Positions 1 to 7,294 of a DNA stretch of 15,443 bases are shown piece by piece. The position numbers and the translations under genes were made by a program. The stretch lies in NCBI GenBank assembly GCA_045545095.1, contig JAZQAG010000015.1, forward strand, positions 1 to 15,443. The letters are read 5' to 3'. The notes below the pieces were generated by a model. It was not told where the DNA came from and searched no databases. It worked only from the letters and a program-made list of their open reading frames with translations. Origin of the DNA: Phocaeicola_A sp045545095. GTDB taxonomy: Bacteria; Bacteroidota; Bacteroidia; Bacteroidales; Bacteroidaceae. The first letter of the stretch is position 1. Each line of letters begins with the position of its first letter.

Positions 1-129
1 ATCAGGTTGGGGAAAATGTTTTTCCAGGTAAGAGAGAAAAAAGGAGAAGAATATCCATGCAAAAGGAAACTTTTGGAAACAGAATGAATTATTTACGGAC
101 AAGCTGCAATATTTACCGAAAATTATAAT

Positions 130-137
130 TACCTTTG
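130..137 (+). promoter_or_regulatory. Putative -7 element of the UpxY-like gene
   Basis: TACCTTTG matches the Bacteroides -7 consensus TAnnTTTG and lies 34 bases before the start codon, which would give a leader of roughly 28 bases. No clean TTTG -33 box is seen about 20 bp upstream. The short AT-rich near-palindrome centred on AGGCCT (147-170) falls in this leader. The call rests on one element only. Confidence 0.45.
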
Positions 138-146
138 CGGCTAAGA

Positions 147-170
147 TTTAAAATAAAGGCCTTATTTAAA
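147..170. repeat. AT-rich near-palindrome in the UpxY leader
   Basis: Two arms, TTTAAA-ATAA-AGG and CCTTATTTAAA, are complementary apart from two extra A bases in the left arm and meet at a GGCC centre. It ends one base before the ATG. It could fold weakly in the leader RNA or be chance in AT-rich sequence. Confidence 0.3.
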
Positions 171-171
171 C

Positions 172-711
172 ATGAATCAAAGCTTAAATTCTGAAAGGAA
201 ATATTGGTTTGCGATGCGAGCTACATATTGCAGAGAAGAAAAAGCAAAATTGATTCTCGAAGAAAATGGGATAGATTGCTTTATCCCTATGCACTACAAA
301 TTAGACAAAAGGAAACGAAGAAAAGAATTAACCCCAATCATACGTTGCCTTCTTTTTGCACATTCAACTCCAACCGCCATACAAGCCATTAAAGAAGGTC
401 TTCCCTATTTACAATACATCACAAACAAAAGAAAGAAATGTAAAATTATTATCCCTGACACAGAGATGGAGCAGTTTATCAGAATTAATTCATCTTACGA
501 CGAGGGGTTATTATATCAAAATCCAGAAGATATAAACTTCGACAAAGGGACCAAAGTACGCATAACCGGAGGAGTTTTTGATGGTATTGAAGGCGTTTTT
601 GTCAGAATAAAAGGGAAAAGGGATAGAAAAGTGGTTGTTTCCATTGACAATATTATAGCCGTAGCCATGGTCACAATCCCAGCCGAATACATCGAAGTTA
701 TTAAAGAATAA
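172..711 (+). CDS. UpxY/NusG-family transcription antiterminator
   Basis: A 179-residue protein with a NusG N-terminal domain (about residues 10-110, opening KYWFAMRATYCREEKAK, with the typical CFIPMHYK strand) and a C-terminal KOW domain (about 123-177, FDKGTKVRITGGVFDGIEG). Length and layout fit the UpxY family, whose members are the first genes of Bacteroides capsule operons and let RNA polymerase read through the long leader of their own operon. Here nothing follows on the same strand: 78 bases after the stop is the 3' end of a convergent tRNA-Gln and its terminator. It may be an orphan or remnant of a lost polysaccharide locus, or a stand-alone NusG paralogue acting elsewhere. Family assignment is firm, the target is unknown. 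Confidence 0.85.
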   Translation: MNQSLNSERKYWFAMRATYCREEKAKLILEENGIDCFIPMHYKLDKRKRRKELTPIIRCLLFAHSTPTAIQAIKEGLPYLQYITNKRKKCKIIIPDTEMEQFIRINSSYDEGLLYQNPEDINFDKGTKVRITGGVFDGIEGVFVRIKGKRDRKVVVSIDNIIAVAMVTIPAEYIEVIKE

Positions 712-750
712 TAGAAAAAAGGATTCTTTTATATCATAGAAGTAGGTAAT

Positions 751-783
751 AAAAAAGAGGATTTGTCAAAACAAACCCTCTTT
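751..783 (-). terminator. Rho-independent terminator of tRNA-Gln
   Basis: On the minus strand AAAGAGGGTTTGT and ACAAATCCTCTTT form a 13-bp stem (one G-U pair) around a short loop and are followed by a T run. It begins 6 bases after the tRNA 3' end. Read on the plus strand the stem has one A-C mismatch and only a short T tract, so it could stop the UpxY-like transcript less efficiently. Confidence 0.8.
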
Positions 784-788
784 CCCTG

Positions 789-859
789 TTGGACTACCAG
801 GATTCGAACCTGGAAAAACAGAACCAAAACCTGTTGTGTTACCATTACACCATAGTCCA
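789..859 (-). tRNA. tRNA-Gln (anticodon TTG)
   Basis: A complete cloverleaf reads on the minus strand. The acceptor stem is TGGACTA/TAGTCCA, the D-arm stem GTGT/ACAC encloses AATGGTA, the anticodon stem is ACAGG/TCTGT with loop TTTTGGT (anticodon TTG, reading CAA), the variable region has 4 bases, and the T arm is CCAGG-TTCGAAT-CCTGG. The discriminator base is A and the CCA end is not encoded. Its 3' end faces the UpxY-like gene. Confidence 0.95.
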
Positions 860-890
860 ATCATCAGGTGCTTTCTGTTAAAAAGCGGTG

Positions 891-922
891 CAAAGATAGT
901 GCTCTCTTGCGAATTATCCAAA
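891..922 (-). promoter_or_regulatory. Promoter of tRNA-Gln
   Basis: On the minus strand a TTTG box (919-922) is followed after exactly 20 bp by TATCTTTG (891-898), a full match to the Bacteroides -33/-7 pattern. The tRNA starts about 32 bases downstream, leaving a short 5' leader for processing. Confidence 0.8.
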
Positions 923-947
923 AAAAAAGCGGAGAAAATTCATTTTA

Positions 948-1017
948 GGCACGGATTTCACGGATTACACAGAAGCTGTATCACTTATATGTTTTCCAAT
1001 CCTGTGAAATCCGTGCC
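948..1017. repeat. Long inverted repeat after tyrS, possible terminator
   Basis: The left arm GGCACGGATTTCACGGATT (948-966) is the reverse complement of 998-1017 except for one inserted base, with a loop of 31 bases. CACGGATT-type words also repeat directly within the arm. It begins 9 bases beyond the tyrS stop codon and can form a strong hairpin, but only a weak T tract follows, so it may act as a terminator or a transcript-stabilising structure. The motif resembles dispersed repeats of Bacteroidetes (recollection, not searched). Confidence 0.7.
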
Positions 1018-1026
1018 CAAGATTTT

Positions 1027-2319
1027 TTACTTCGCAATCACCAAATAATAGTTCTTCTTGCCACGTTGAACAAGCAAATATTTGCCGTTCAGCAGATCGG
1101 CCGTGGTGATGGTTTGGTCAAAGGCACCCAGTTTCTCCTTATTCAGCGACACGCCACCACCTTGAACAAGCTTGCGCATTTCCCCTTTAGAAGGGAATAC
1201 GGCGGCACTCTCTACAAAGAGGTCAACGGCTTTGACACCTTCAACGAGCAGATTCTTGTCAATCTCAAACTGAGGAACACCTTCAAATACGGCCAACAGA
1301 GTTGCTTCATCCAATTTATGCAAAGCTTCGCTGGTAGCGTTTCCGAACAAGATGCCCGATGCCTCTACAGCCGCGTTGTATTCTTCCTCGGAATGTACCA
1401 TGATAGTAACCTCTTTGGCCAGACGCTTCTGCAACAAACGCAGATGCGGAGCCTCAGTATGTTCGGCAATAAGAGCATCAATCTCATCTTTTTCGATAGA
1501 GGTGAATATCTTAATGTAACGAGCAGCATCCTCGTCACTCACGTTCAGCCAGAACTGGTAGAACTTGTAAGGTGAGGTGTAGTTGGGGTCAAGCCAGATA
1601 TTACCGCTTTCCGTCTTTCCGAATTTACCTCCATCAGCCTTAGTAATGAGAGGACAAGTCAGCGCATAAGCTTCGCCACCAGTCGTACGGCGAATCAGCT
1701 CCGTACCCGTAGTGATGTTTCCCCATTGGTCACTACCTCCCACTTGCAACTTACAGTTCTTGTGAGTATTCAGGTAGAGGAAGTCATATCCCTGCAGGAG
1801 TTGGTAAGTAAACTCTGTGAATGAAAGACCGTCGCGTGCCTCACCGTTCAAACGTTTCTGCACACTGTCCTTAGCCATCATATAGTTCACGGTGATGTGC
1901 TTACCGATGTCACGTGCAAAATCAAGGAAGGTAAAGTCCTTCATCCAATCGTAATTGTTTACTAACTCAGCCTTATTTTCAGCATCGCTATTGAAATCAA
2001 GGAACTTTTCCAACTGCTTTTTGATACAAACCACATTGTGACTCAAAGTTGCTTCATCAAGCAGATTACGTTCTTGCGACTTTCCCGAAGGGTCACCAAT
2101 CATACCCGTAGCTCCACCGATGAGAGCCAACGGCTTGTGTCCGCAACGTTGCAAGTGGCGGAGCATCATCACACCGCACAAGTGCCCGATGTGCAACGAA
2201 TCGGCCGTAGGGTCAATACCCAAATAAGCCGTTACCATCTCTTTCGAGAGCAATTCTTCAGTGCCCGGCATCATGGTGTGCAACATGCCGCGCCATCTCA
2301 GTTCTTCTACAAAATTCAT
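1027..2319 (-). CDS. tyrS: Tyrosyl-tRNA synthetase
   Basis: A 430-residue class I aminoacyl-tRNA synthetase that charges tRNA-Tyr in the cytoplasm using ATP. The Rossmann signature HIGH is at residues 43-46 within AYLGIDPTADSLHIGH. The tyrosine and tRNA-site segments TYQLLQGYDF (171-180) and GGSDQWGNIT (194-203) follow, and the KMSKS loop appears as KFGKT (232-236), the usual form in this TyrRS subgroup. The C-terminal S4-like RNA-binding domain (about 360-430) has the VQGGGVSLNKEK core. The length is normal for bacterial TyrS. It is a monocistronic minus-strand gene with its own promoter and ends at a large inverted repeat. No sign of damage. Confidence 0.97.
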   Translation of the reverse strand: MNFVEELRWRGMLHTMMPGTEELLSKEMVTAYLGIDPTADSLHIGHLCGVMMLRHLQRCGHKPLALIGGATGMIGDPSGKSQERNLLDEATLSHNVVCIKKQLEKFLDFNSDAENKAELVNNYDWMKDFTFLDFARDIGKHITVNYMMAKDSVQKRLNGEARDGLSFTEFTYQLLQGYDFLYLNTHKNCKLQVGGSDQWGNITTGTELIRRTTGGEAYALTCPLITKADGGKFGKTESGNIWLDPNYTSPYKFYQFWLNVSDEDAARYIKIFTSIEKDEIDALIAEHTEAPHLRLLQKRLAKEVTIMVHSEEEYNAAVEASGILFGNATSEALHKLDEATLLAVFEGVPQFEIDKNLLVEGVKAVDLFVESAAVFPSKGEMRKLVQGGGVSLNKEKLGAFDQTITTADLLNGKYLLVQRGKKNYYLVIAK

Positions 2320-2362
2320 CGTATCTTTAATTTTAATATTTTTCTTTATTTTAATTAGACGG

Positions 2363-2393
2363 CAAAATTACGACCTTTTTAGCGAATAGACAA
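2363..2393 (-). promoter_or_regulatory. Promoter of tyrS
   Basis: On the minus strand TTG (2391-2393) is followed after 20 bp by TAATTTTG (2363-2370), matching the Bacteroides pattern. The start codon is 44 bases downstream. No T-box-like leader is present in this short interval. Confidence 0.7.
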
Positions 2394-2413
2394 GAAATAA
2401 AAAAAGGTTTTAC

Positions 2414-2421
2414 TATCTTTG
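2414..2421 (+). promoter_or_regulatory. Putative -7 element of the DUF3267 gene
   Basis: TATCTTTG fits the TAnnTTTG consensus 32 bases before the ATG at 2454. No matching -33 box is seen; the tyrS -33 lies in this interval on the other strand, so the two divergent promoters are nearly back to back. Confidence 0.5.
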
Positions 2422-2453
2422 TACCAAATTATCAATTTATTATTGAAAACAAC

Positions 2454-3059
2454 ATGGGAGAATTTAATGAAGCAAAAGGCCGCAAAGTTGCGATAAGCAT
2501 TGTATCGGCCAATGTGTTTTCTATTGTGTTACTGATTGTCAGCAGCGTGGTGTTTATTGTCCCCTTCTACCTGATTTGGGGAAAAGCAGATTTGGGAAGT
2601 GAAAAAAGTATGTTCGGGGTTGCCGGTCTCTGGTTGCTCATAGCCTTTTTAGTAGGTATTGTGGTGCACGAGTTGTTGCACGGCATCACGTGGGCCTGCT
2701 ATGCCAAAGGCGGATGGAAGAGCATCAGCTTTGGTGTAATGTGGAAAATGCTGACTCCCTATTGCCATTGCAACGAGCCGATGGGCGTCAAAGCCTATCT
2801 GGCCGGAGCCTTGATGCCGTTGCTGGTGTTGGGTATTATCCCTGCCGTAGTTTCTCTGATTATCGGTAGCATTCCTCTGTTGGCATGGGGCATCCTCTTC
2901 ATAGCTGCTGCTTCCGGTGATATCTGGATGAGTTGGTTGCTGACCAAGGAAGACCCTGAAAGCACTATACTTGATCACCCCACCGAAGCGGGTTTTTATG
3001 TTTTTGACAAAAAAGAAACTGAAACTATTTCCAAAGAATCGCCAAACAAAAATGAATGA
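2454..3059 (+). CDS. DUF3267 family putative membrane zinc metalloprotease
   Basis: A 201-residue membrane protein with hydrophobic stretches at about 12-41, 55-72, 115-137 and 140-153. The zincin motif HELLH occupies residues 72-76 at the end of the second segment, and a later GDIW (D156) could supply the third zinc ligand, as in site-2-protease-like folds. This matches the DUF3267 family of putative zincin peptidases. The substrate is unknown; an intramembrane or membrane-bound proteolytic role is inferred from the motif only. The C-terminal tail (about 165-201) is hydrophilic and Lys/Glu-rich. Its stop codon overlaps the start of the DUF1847 gene, which suggests the two are translated from one message. 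Confidence 0.8.
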   Translation: MGEFNEAKGRKVAISIVSANVFSIVLLIVSSVVFIVPFYLIWGKADLGSEKSMFGVAGLWLLIAFLVGIVVHELLHGITWACYAKGGWKSISFGVMWKMLTPYCHCNEPMGVKAYLAGALMPLLVLGIIPAVVSLIIGSIPLLAWGILFIAAASGDIWMSWLLTKEDPESTILDHPTEAGFYVFDKKETETISKESPNKNE

Positions 3060-3702
3060 AATAAAAGGAAAAATGCCTGAGACAAGACTTAGTTGCGTGG
3101 ATTGCGGCACACAAAACTGCAAATTCAAAGACCGTACATATCCCGACTTCTGCCCTACTGTAAATTTGGAAGATACAGATTTGCAATGGGCACTTGAGCG
3201 ATACGGAGATGGACGCAACCACGATATTATGGTGGCCAGTGCTGAAGTGGAGTTCGAAGGCTATTGCCAATGGACACGTGTGCAGGAAATTATGGAGTTT
3301 GCCCATAAGATTGGTGCCCAGAAAATCGGAATAGCCAATTGTATAGGCCTCATTAATGAAGCCCGCACTTTTGCCCGCATTCTCCGGGCGAATGGTTTCG
3401 AACCTTACGCTATCATTTGCAAGGTAGCTGGCAAGGCAAAATCCTCCATCGGTATTCCTAAGCAATGCGAAGAGATTGGTGCAGCTATGTGTAACCCCAT
3501 CCTGCAAGCCCGTCTATTGAATGAAGCTAAAACCGATTTGAACGTCGTTATTGGCCTTTGCGTAGGACATGACAGCCTTTTTTACAAATATTCGGAGGCG
3601 TACGTCACCACTTTAGTAACCAAAGATCGCGTAACGGGCAATAATCCCGCCGCCGCACTCTACACTTCAGGGTCATACTACAAGAAGAAGTTCAACTTAT
3701 AA
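3052..3702 (+). CDS. DUF1847 Cys-rich putative metal-binding protein
   Basis: A 216-residue soluble protein. The N-terminus carries a CxxC-x4-C-x10-C arrangement (C15, C18, C23, C34), followed by more conserved-looking cysteines (in EGYCQW, ANCIGL, AIICKV, PKQCEE and GLCVGHDS). This fits the DUF1847 family, for which I know no firm biochemical role; metal or Fe-S binding is an inference from the cysteines. The ATG at 3052 overlaps the end of the zincin gene by 8 bases. A second in-frame ATG at 3073, just behind AAAAGGA, is a reasonable alternative and keeps all the cysteines. The frame stays open further upstream to 2971, but that part lies inside the zincin gene and is unlikely to be used. 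Confidence 0.85.
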   Translation: MNEIKGKMPETRLSCVDCGTQNCKFKDRTYPDFCPTVNLEDTDLQWALERYGDGRNHDIMVASAEVEFEGYCQWTRVQEIMEFAHKIGAQKIGIANCIGLINEARTFARILRANGFEPYAIICKVAGKAKSSIGIPKQCEEIGAAMCNPILQARLLNEAKTDLNVVIGLCVGHDSLFYKYSEAYVTTLVTKDRVTGNNPAAALYTSGSYYKKKFNL

Positions 3703-3742
3703 TCCGCAAACAATTTATTTATCACACAGGAATAACACTTAC

Positions 3743-4456
3743 ATGTACACTACTATCCTCCAATCCCTCCATCAATATATTGATACAGAAAAAGCAATCA
3801 TACTTCCTCGTTTCTTTAAAACGGGGAAAGGGGAATATGGCGAGGGAGACAGATTTTTAGGGGTCACAGTGCCAAACATCCGCCTGGTAGCGAAGCAATA
3901 CAGTAATGCACCATTGGAAGTAGTGAACCGGCTACTTGATAGCGAGTGGCATGAGTGCCGTATGTGTGCATTACTGATACTCGTCATACAATACAAAAAG
4001 GCTACTAAAGAACTCAAACAGAAAATCTTCGACCTCTATCTAAGCCGTACAGATCGTATCAACAACTGGGATCTTGTGGACCTTTCCGCGCCAAACATTG
4101 TAGGCGAACACTTATATCCTTGTACTGACCATACTATCCTTTACCAATTAGCCGATAGTCCTCTGTTGTGGGAACGACGCATTGCTATGGTCAGCACTCT
4201 TACATTCATTCGTCGAGGTGAATTTAATGACGCATTTTCATTAGCCGACAAACTGGTTGACTCCCGCCACGACCTGATGCAAAAAGCCGTCGGTTGGATG
4301 CTCCGCGAAATGGGAAAGCGCGACATAGCCTTATTGCGCATGTTTCTGAACAAACATGCTTCTACCATGCCGCGCACCATGCTGCGCTATGCCATAGAAA
4401 AGATAGAAGCAACAGAAAGAGCAGAGTGGATGGCAAAGAAACAAAAAAGTCATTAA
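3743..4456 (+). CDS. AlkD-like DNA alkylation repair protein
   Basis: A 237-residue, all-helical HEAT-like repeat protein of the AlkD DNA glycosylase family, which excises N3- and N7-alkylated purines without base flipping. The opening FFKTGKGEYGEGDRFLGVTVP is characteristic. The functional Trp and Asp known from Bacillus cereus AlkD (W109, D113) occur at the same numbers in NNWDLVD, and the essential Arg has its likely counterpart in WERR (R145/R146). It begins 40 bases after the DUF1847 gene and may share its transcript, since no clear promoter lies between. It ends exactly where the convergent DUF3108 gene ends, with no base between the two stop codons. Confidence 0.88.
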   Translation: MYTTILQSLHQYIDTEKAIILPRFFKTGKGEYGEGDRFLGVTVPNIRLVAKQYSNAPLEVVNRLLDSEWHECRMCALLILVIQYKKATKELKQKIFDLYLSRTDRINNWDLVDLSAPNIVGEHLYPCTDHTILYQLADSPLLWERRIAMVSTLTFIRRGEFNDAFSLADKLVDSRHDLMQKAVGWMLREMGKRDIALLRMFLNKHASTMPRTMLRYAIEKIEATERAEWMAKKQKSH

Positions 4457-5284
4457 TCAGTCTTTCACAATCGATGTCAACGGATATCGGTTTCCTTTTA
4501 TATTTTTTAGAAAAGCTTTGGCCGAACCAAAATTGAGGAAAAGGTCAAGGCGAACGGGCAAATGATTTTTATCATCTGTAACATAGAATGTTATAACCTC
4601 TTTTTCGCGTCCTTTTCTATCATATTCTACTAAAGAAAAGACAAGACAACGATAAACCGTTTCGTTATCATCTTCTGCCTCAAAATTCTTTTTCCCACGA
4701 TAGATTAAAGTCTGCTCTTCCACCTTTCGCCCCGTTGCCATTTGAAAGTGTATTTTATCCCCGACCTTATAATCTTTAGGATCAAATGAACGCGCCCGTT
4801 GGAGAATGCTCAGCATATCATAAATGCATTCATTCATCGTTGTATCATTCAATCTGATACTTCCGTCTTTATGCAATCTGCGTTGACGGGCATGATTCCT
4901 ACCTTCAGGATAATCGAACCAAGCCTCATCCACCGTATATCGTTTTCCCTCTTCTGCTCCTTTACGAAAATACCAAGGTTCCATTTGCAAAGACATTTTA
5001 CTCACAAGGGTATCACGCATCTTAAAAAAGAAATCTGCTTTTTTATTTGTCGTAGCCACCAAGGATGTTTCATAGCCTCTCCCTTTCGGCATAGACACTT
5101 CTTTTGTAGAGAGGTATGATGTTCCGGCTTTTACCCACACAAACTTCCAGTTAAAGAACATTTCATACTCCAACATTTCCCCGCTTTTGAAAGCCTTATT
5201 TTCAAAAGGACACTGAGCCACCACTTGCATAGCAAATCCTCCAAGCAGCCCAATCAGTAAAATAGGAACTTTTAGTAATCGCAT
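4457..5284 (-). CDS. DUF3108 domain-containing secreted protein
   Basis: A 275-residue protein with an N-terminal signal peptide (MRLLKVPILLIGLLGG... ending near VVAQ, about residue 24), then a DUF3108 domain (about 30-270), opening FKSGEMLEYEMFFNWKFVWVKAG. The family is envelope-associated and of unknown function. I chose the ATG at 5284 because the signal peptide begins there and it leaves a 10-base gap to the upstream gene; the longer reading from 5329 would put a charged leader before the signal and overlap the preceding gene. It is the last gene of the minus-strand unit with the Ig-like lipoprotein and GH3 genes. Confidence 0.85.
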   Translation of the reverse strand: MRLLKVPILLIGLLGGFAMQVVAQCPFENKAFKSGEMLEYEMFFNWKFVWVKAGTSYLSTKEVSMPKGRGYETSLVATTNKKADFFFKMRDTLVSKMSLQMEPWYFRKGAEEGKRYTVDEAWFDYPEGRNHARQRRLHKDGSIRLNDTTMNECIYDMLSILQRARSFDPKDYKVGDKIHFQMATGRKVEEQTLIYRGKKNFEAEDDNETVYRCLVFSLVEYDRKGREKEVITFYVTDDKNHLPVRLDLFLNFGSAKAFLKNIKGNRYPLTSIVKD

Positions 5285-5294
5285 CTCGTTTCTG

Positions 5295-7235
5295 TTACTT
5301 CTTATTTTTCCTACGCTCTCGCTCTGCATTTTTATTTTGCTTTTTTTTCTCAGTTTCAGGCTTTTGTTTGGTAATATCCAAAGGTTTCTGCTCCATTATA
5401 GGTACAGTCTCAATATTCCAATCCTGCCTTAAGTCCCATAATGCACGAACCTCTAAAGGCTGAGGATAATAGAAAACTCTTTCTGCTTGACGTTTTTCAC
5501 CATAAAGTCCCGTATCCCACTCACCATTTTCATTCGCATCATCGACTAAACGGGCATAATATTTTCCCGGATTAAGGAAGAAAAAATCTACCCGTCCCTT
5601 CTCGACCCTTTGGCTACGTACAGGAGAATCCTGCGCATTTAACAACTGAACAAATGCCCCTTTTGACAAATGTCCACCTGATATATCAAAAGTCAACGTA
5701 CCATAGTCATCCAAAGAGCGCATTTTCATATTCTGTTTTATTTTATTGGTATGTAGTCCATAAATACCAACAAATGCAGCAGAGTCTATAGAGAGTTCAT
5801 ATTCTTTTTCCGGTCTCCATTCCGCCAACAGACGATACCTTCTGACTTTGCCTTCCACAGGTTCAAAAATATACGGAATGTCTTTCCACAAAGTATCCAC
5901 TTTCAGACGAAGATGAATCGCTTCTTCATTAATCGTTGCCAACGGTTCATCAAAATCCACATAAACCGTACCATGCACATCCTTTATCGTTTTTACTTTT
6001 GCGGTAAGGAATTTTATTGGTGGCAATGTATCAGTCAACTCCTCTCCCTCTTTCAATCTACGGCGTTTGCGTTTCAACTGTTTTTGAAACTCTTCCATCT
6101 CCTTATCTTTCTCTTTCTGTATCATCTGACGCGTCTTTTTCGAAGCCATATTAAATGTATCCGTCTGAAGAGCCAACTCCCCAAGCGAATCGGTAGAAAG
6201 ATAAGTGACAACCATTTCTAAGGTATCTATATTACATATAGTAGTATCTTTTATCCAATAATGTACCGTATCATTGTGTTCACTCGGTTCAAGTACGAAC
6301 GCGTTATTCGCATCAAAATTCAGTCCTTCAATGCGAGGGAGAGAATCTGAAGGTGCCGAAAAATAAAATGAAAATTTATTGGGTGTCAACCTTTCATTTT
6401 TCAACAAATACCGATTATCCATTTTTTCCTTGAAAGCCAACATTACGATATTATCTGGAAGATAACGTGTATATGAAACATCCATGATTGTATCATACGT
6501 CAGGCTATCTACCCACAACGTATCCTGCCTAACGGCCGGTTCGCTATATGGAATGACCAACGAATCCATAAAAGCGATCATTTCACTCTTTTGACTGAAC
6601 TTATAATCCTGATCGCTATCCATAAGCCCATAAATATGGTACGAGCCAGGTGCCACACCTTTGATTGAGAAACGACCACGAGCATCTGTACGTGACATAC
6701 GCTCAAAAGGAAGAGCAGTAAATGCAGTATCTGAAAGATCTGCATGAAGTCCCACCTGCATACCCTTTATTGGTTCCAGATTCGAAGCATCCAATACCAC
6801 TCCACTAACTTCCATTGAATCAATCACATCTCCAGTAGAAAAAGTAAAAGCAAATTGCCCCATGGGATTTCCCTCATTATTATCCGTGATTGCATCACCA
6901 AAATCAACAGAATAGGTCGTATTGGGTTTCAACGAATCTATCAATTCTACAATCACACGCTTGCCGTTGGATTTGATTTCAGGCATTTCCAACTGCGGTG
7001 GCGAGATTACAACTTTTTCCGAGGCATTCTGAAGTTTGATAAACTCATCAAATTCCAACACAATTCGTTTCTCCTTACTATTGAGCGCACCTATTGCCGG
7101 ATGACTATTTACCATTACTGGAGGCGTTTCATCGTATGGCCCTCCATCCGGAGTACTCATGCGAGCACACGAAACTATCAACACCAGCACAAAGGCCAGA
7201 CACAAATATTGGAATGAGTGAATCTTACTGTTCAT
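5295..7235 (-). CDS. Ig-like (Big_5) domain lipoprotein
   Basis: A 646-residue lipoprotein. The signal peptide ends in the lipobox LIVSC with acylated Cys at 23. An N-terminal Big_5-type Ig-like domain (about 38-135; PPVMVNSHPAIG, IVLEFDEFIKL, LKPNTTYSVDFGDAI) is followed by a prealbumin/SpaA-like strand domain (about 143-210, VSGVVLDASNLEPIKGMQVGL, then FSIKGVAPGSYHIYGLMD). A very basic, charged stretch sits near 370-400 (KRKRRRLKEGEE), a beta-rich region with a second GKYYARLVDDANENGEWD segment follows, and the tail after about 620 is Lys/Arg/Asn-rich. It is probably periplasmic or outer-membrane bound; no acidic surface-export signal directly follows the Cys. Function is unknown. It lies 59 bases after the GH3 gene and 10 before DUF3108. 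An A8 run on the coding strand (5341-5348) near the 3' end is a possible slippage site affecting only the tail. Confidence 0.85.
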   Translation of the reverse strand: MNSKIHSFQYLCLAFVLVLIVSCARMSTPDGGPYDETPPVMVNSHPAIGALNSKEKRIVLEFDEFIKLQNASEKVVISPPQLEMPEIKSNGKRVIVELIDSLKPNTTYSVDFGDAITDNNEGNPMGQFAFTFSTGDVIDSMEVSGVVLDASNLEPIKGMQVGLHADLSDTAFTALPFERMSRTDARGRFSIKGVAPGSYHIYGLMDSDQDYKFSQKSEMIAFMDSLVIPYSEPAVRQDTLWVDSLTYDTIMDVSYTRYLPDNIVMLAFKEKMDNRYLLKNERLTPNKFSFYFSAPSDSLPRIEGLNFDANNAFVLEPSEHNDTVHYWIKDTTICNIDTLEMVVTYLSTDSLGELALQTDTFNMASKKTRQMIQKEKDKEMEEFQKQLKRKRRRLKEGEELTDTLPPIKFLTAKVKTIKDVHGTVYVDFDEPLATINEEAIHLRLKVDTLWKDIPYIFEPVEGKVRRYRLLAEWRPEKEYELSIDSAAFVGIYGLHTNKIKQNMKMRSLDDYGTLTFDISGGHLSKGAFVQLLNAQDSPVRSQRVEKGRVDFFFLNPGKYYARLVDDANENGEWDTGLYGEKRQAERVFYYPQPLEVRALWDLRQDWNIETVPIMEQKPLDITKQKPETEKKKQNKNAERERRKNKK

Positions 7236-7294
7236 TTTTATTTTTTATCACGATGAAACAACAACTGGGTAATCTTCCTTTTCCCCCACTCTTC

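Noticed and set aside
789..859. Attachment-site duplication at the tRNA-Gln
   Set aside because: No second copy of the tRNA 3' end and no integrase were seen in the window, so an island boundary cannot be claimed.
1066..1575. 169-codon open frame on the plus strand
   Set aside because: It is the antisense shadow of tyrS, which has clear synthetase motifs; no domain or start signal is visible.
2971..3051. Longer N-terminus for the DUF1847 protein
   Set aside because: The extra 27 residues lie within the zincin gene in another frame and precede the conserved Cys motif; the ATG at 3052 or 3073 is more credible.
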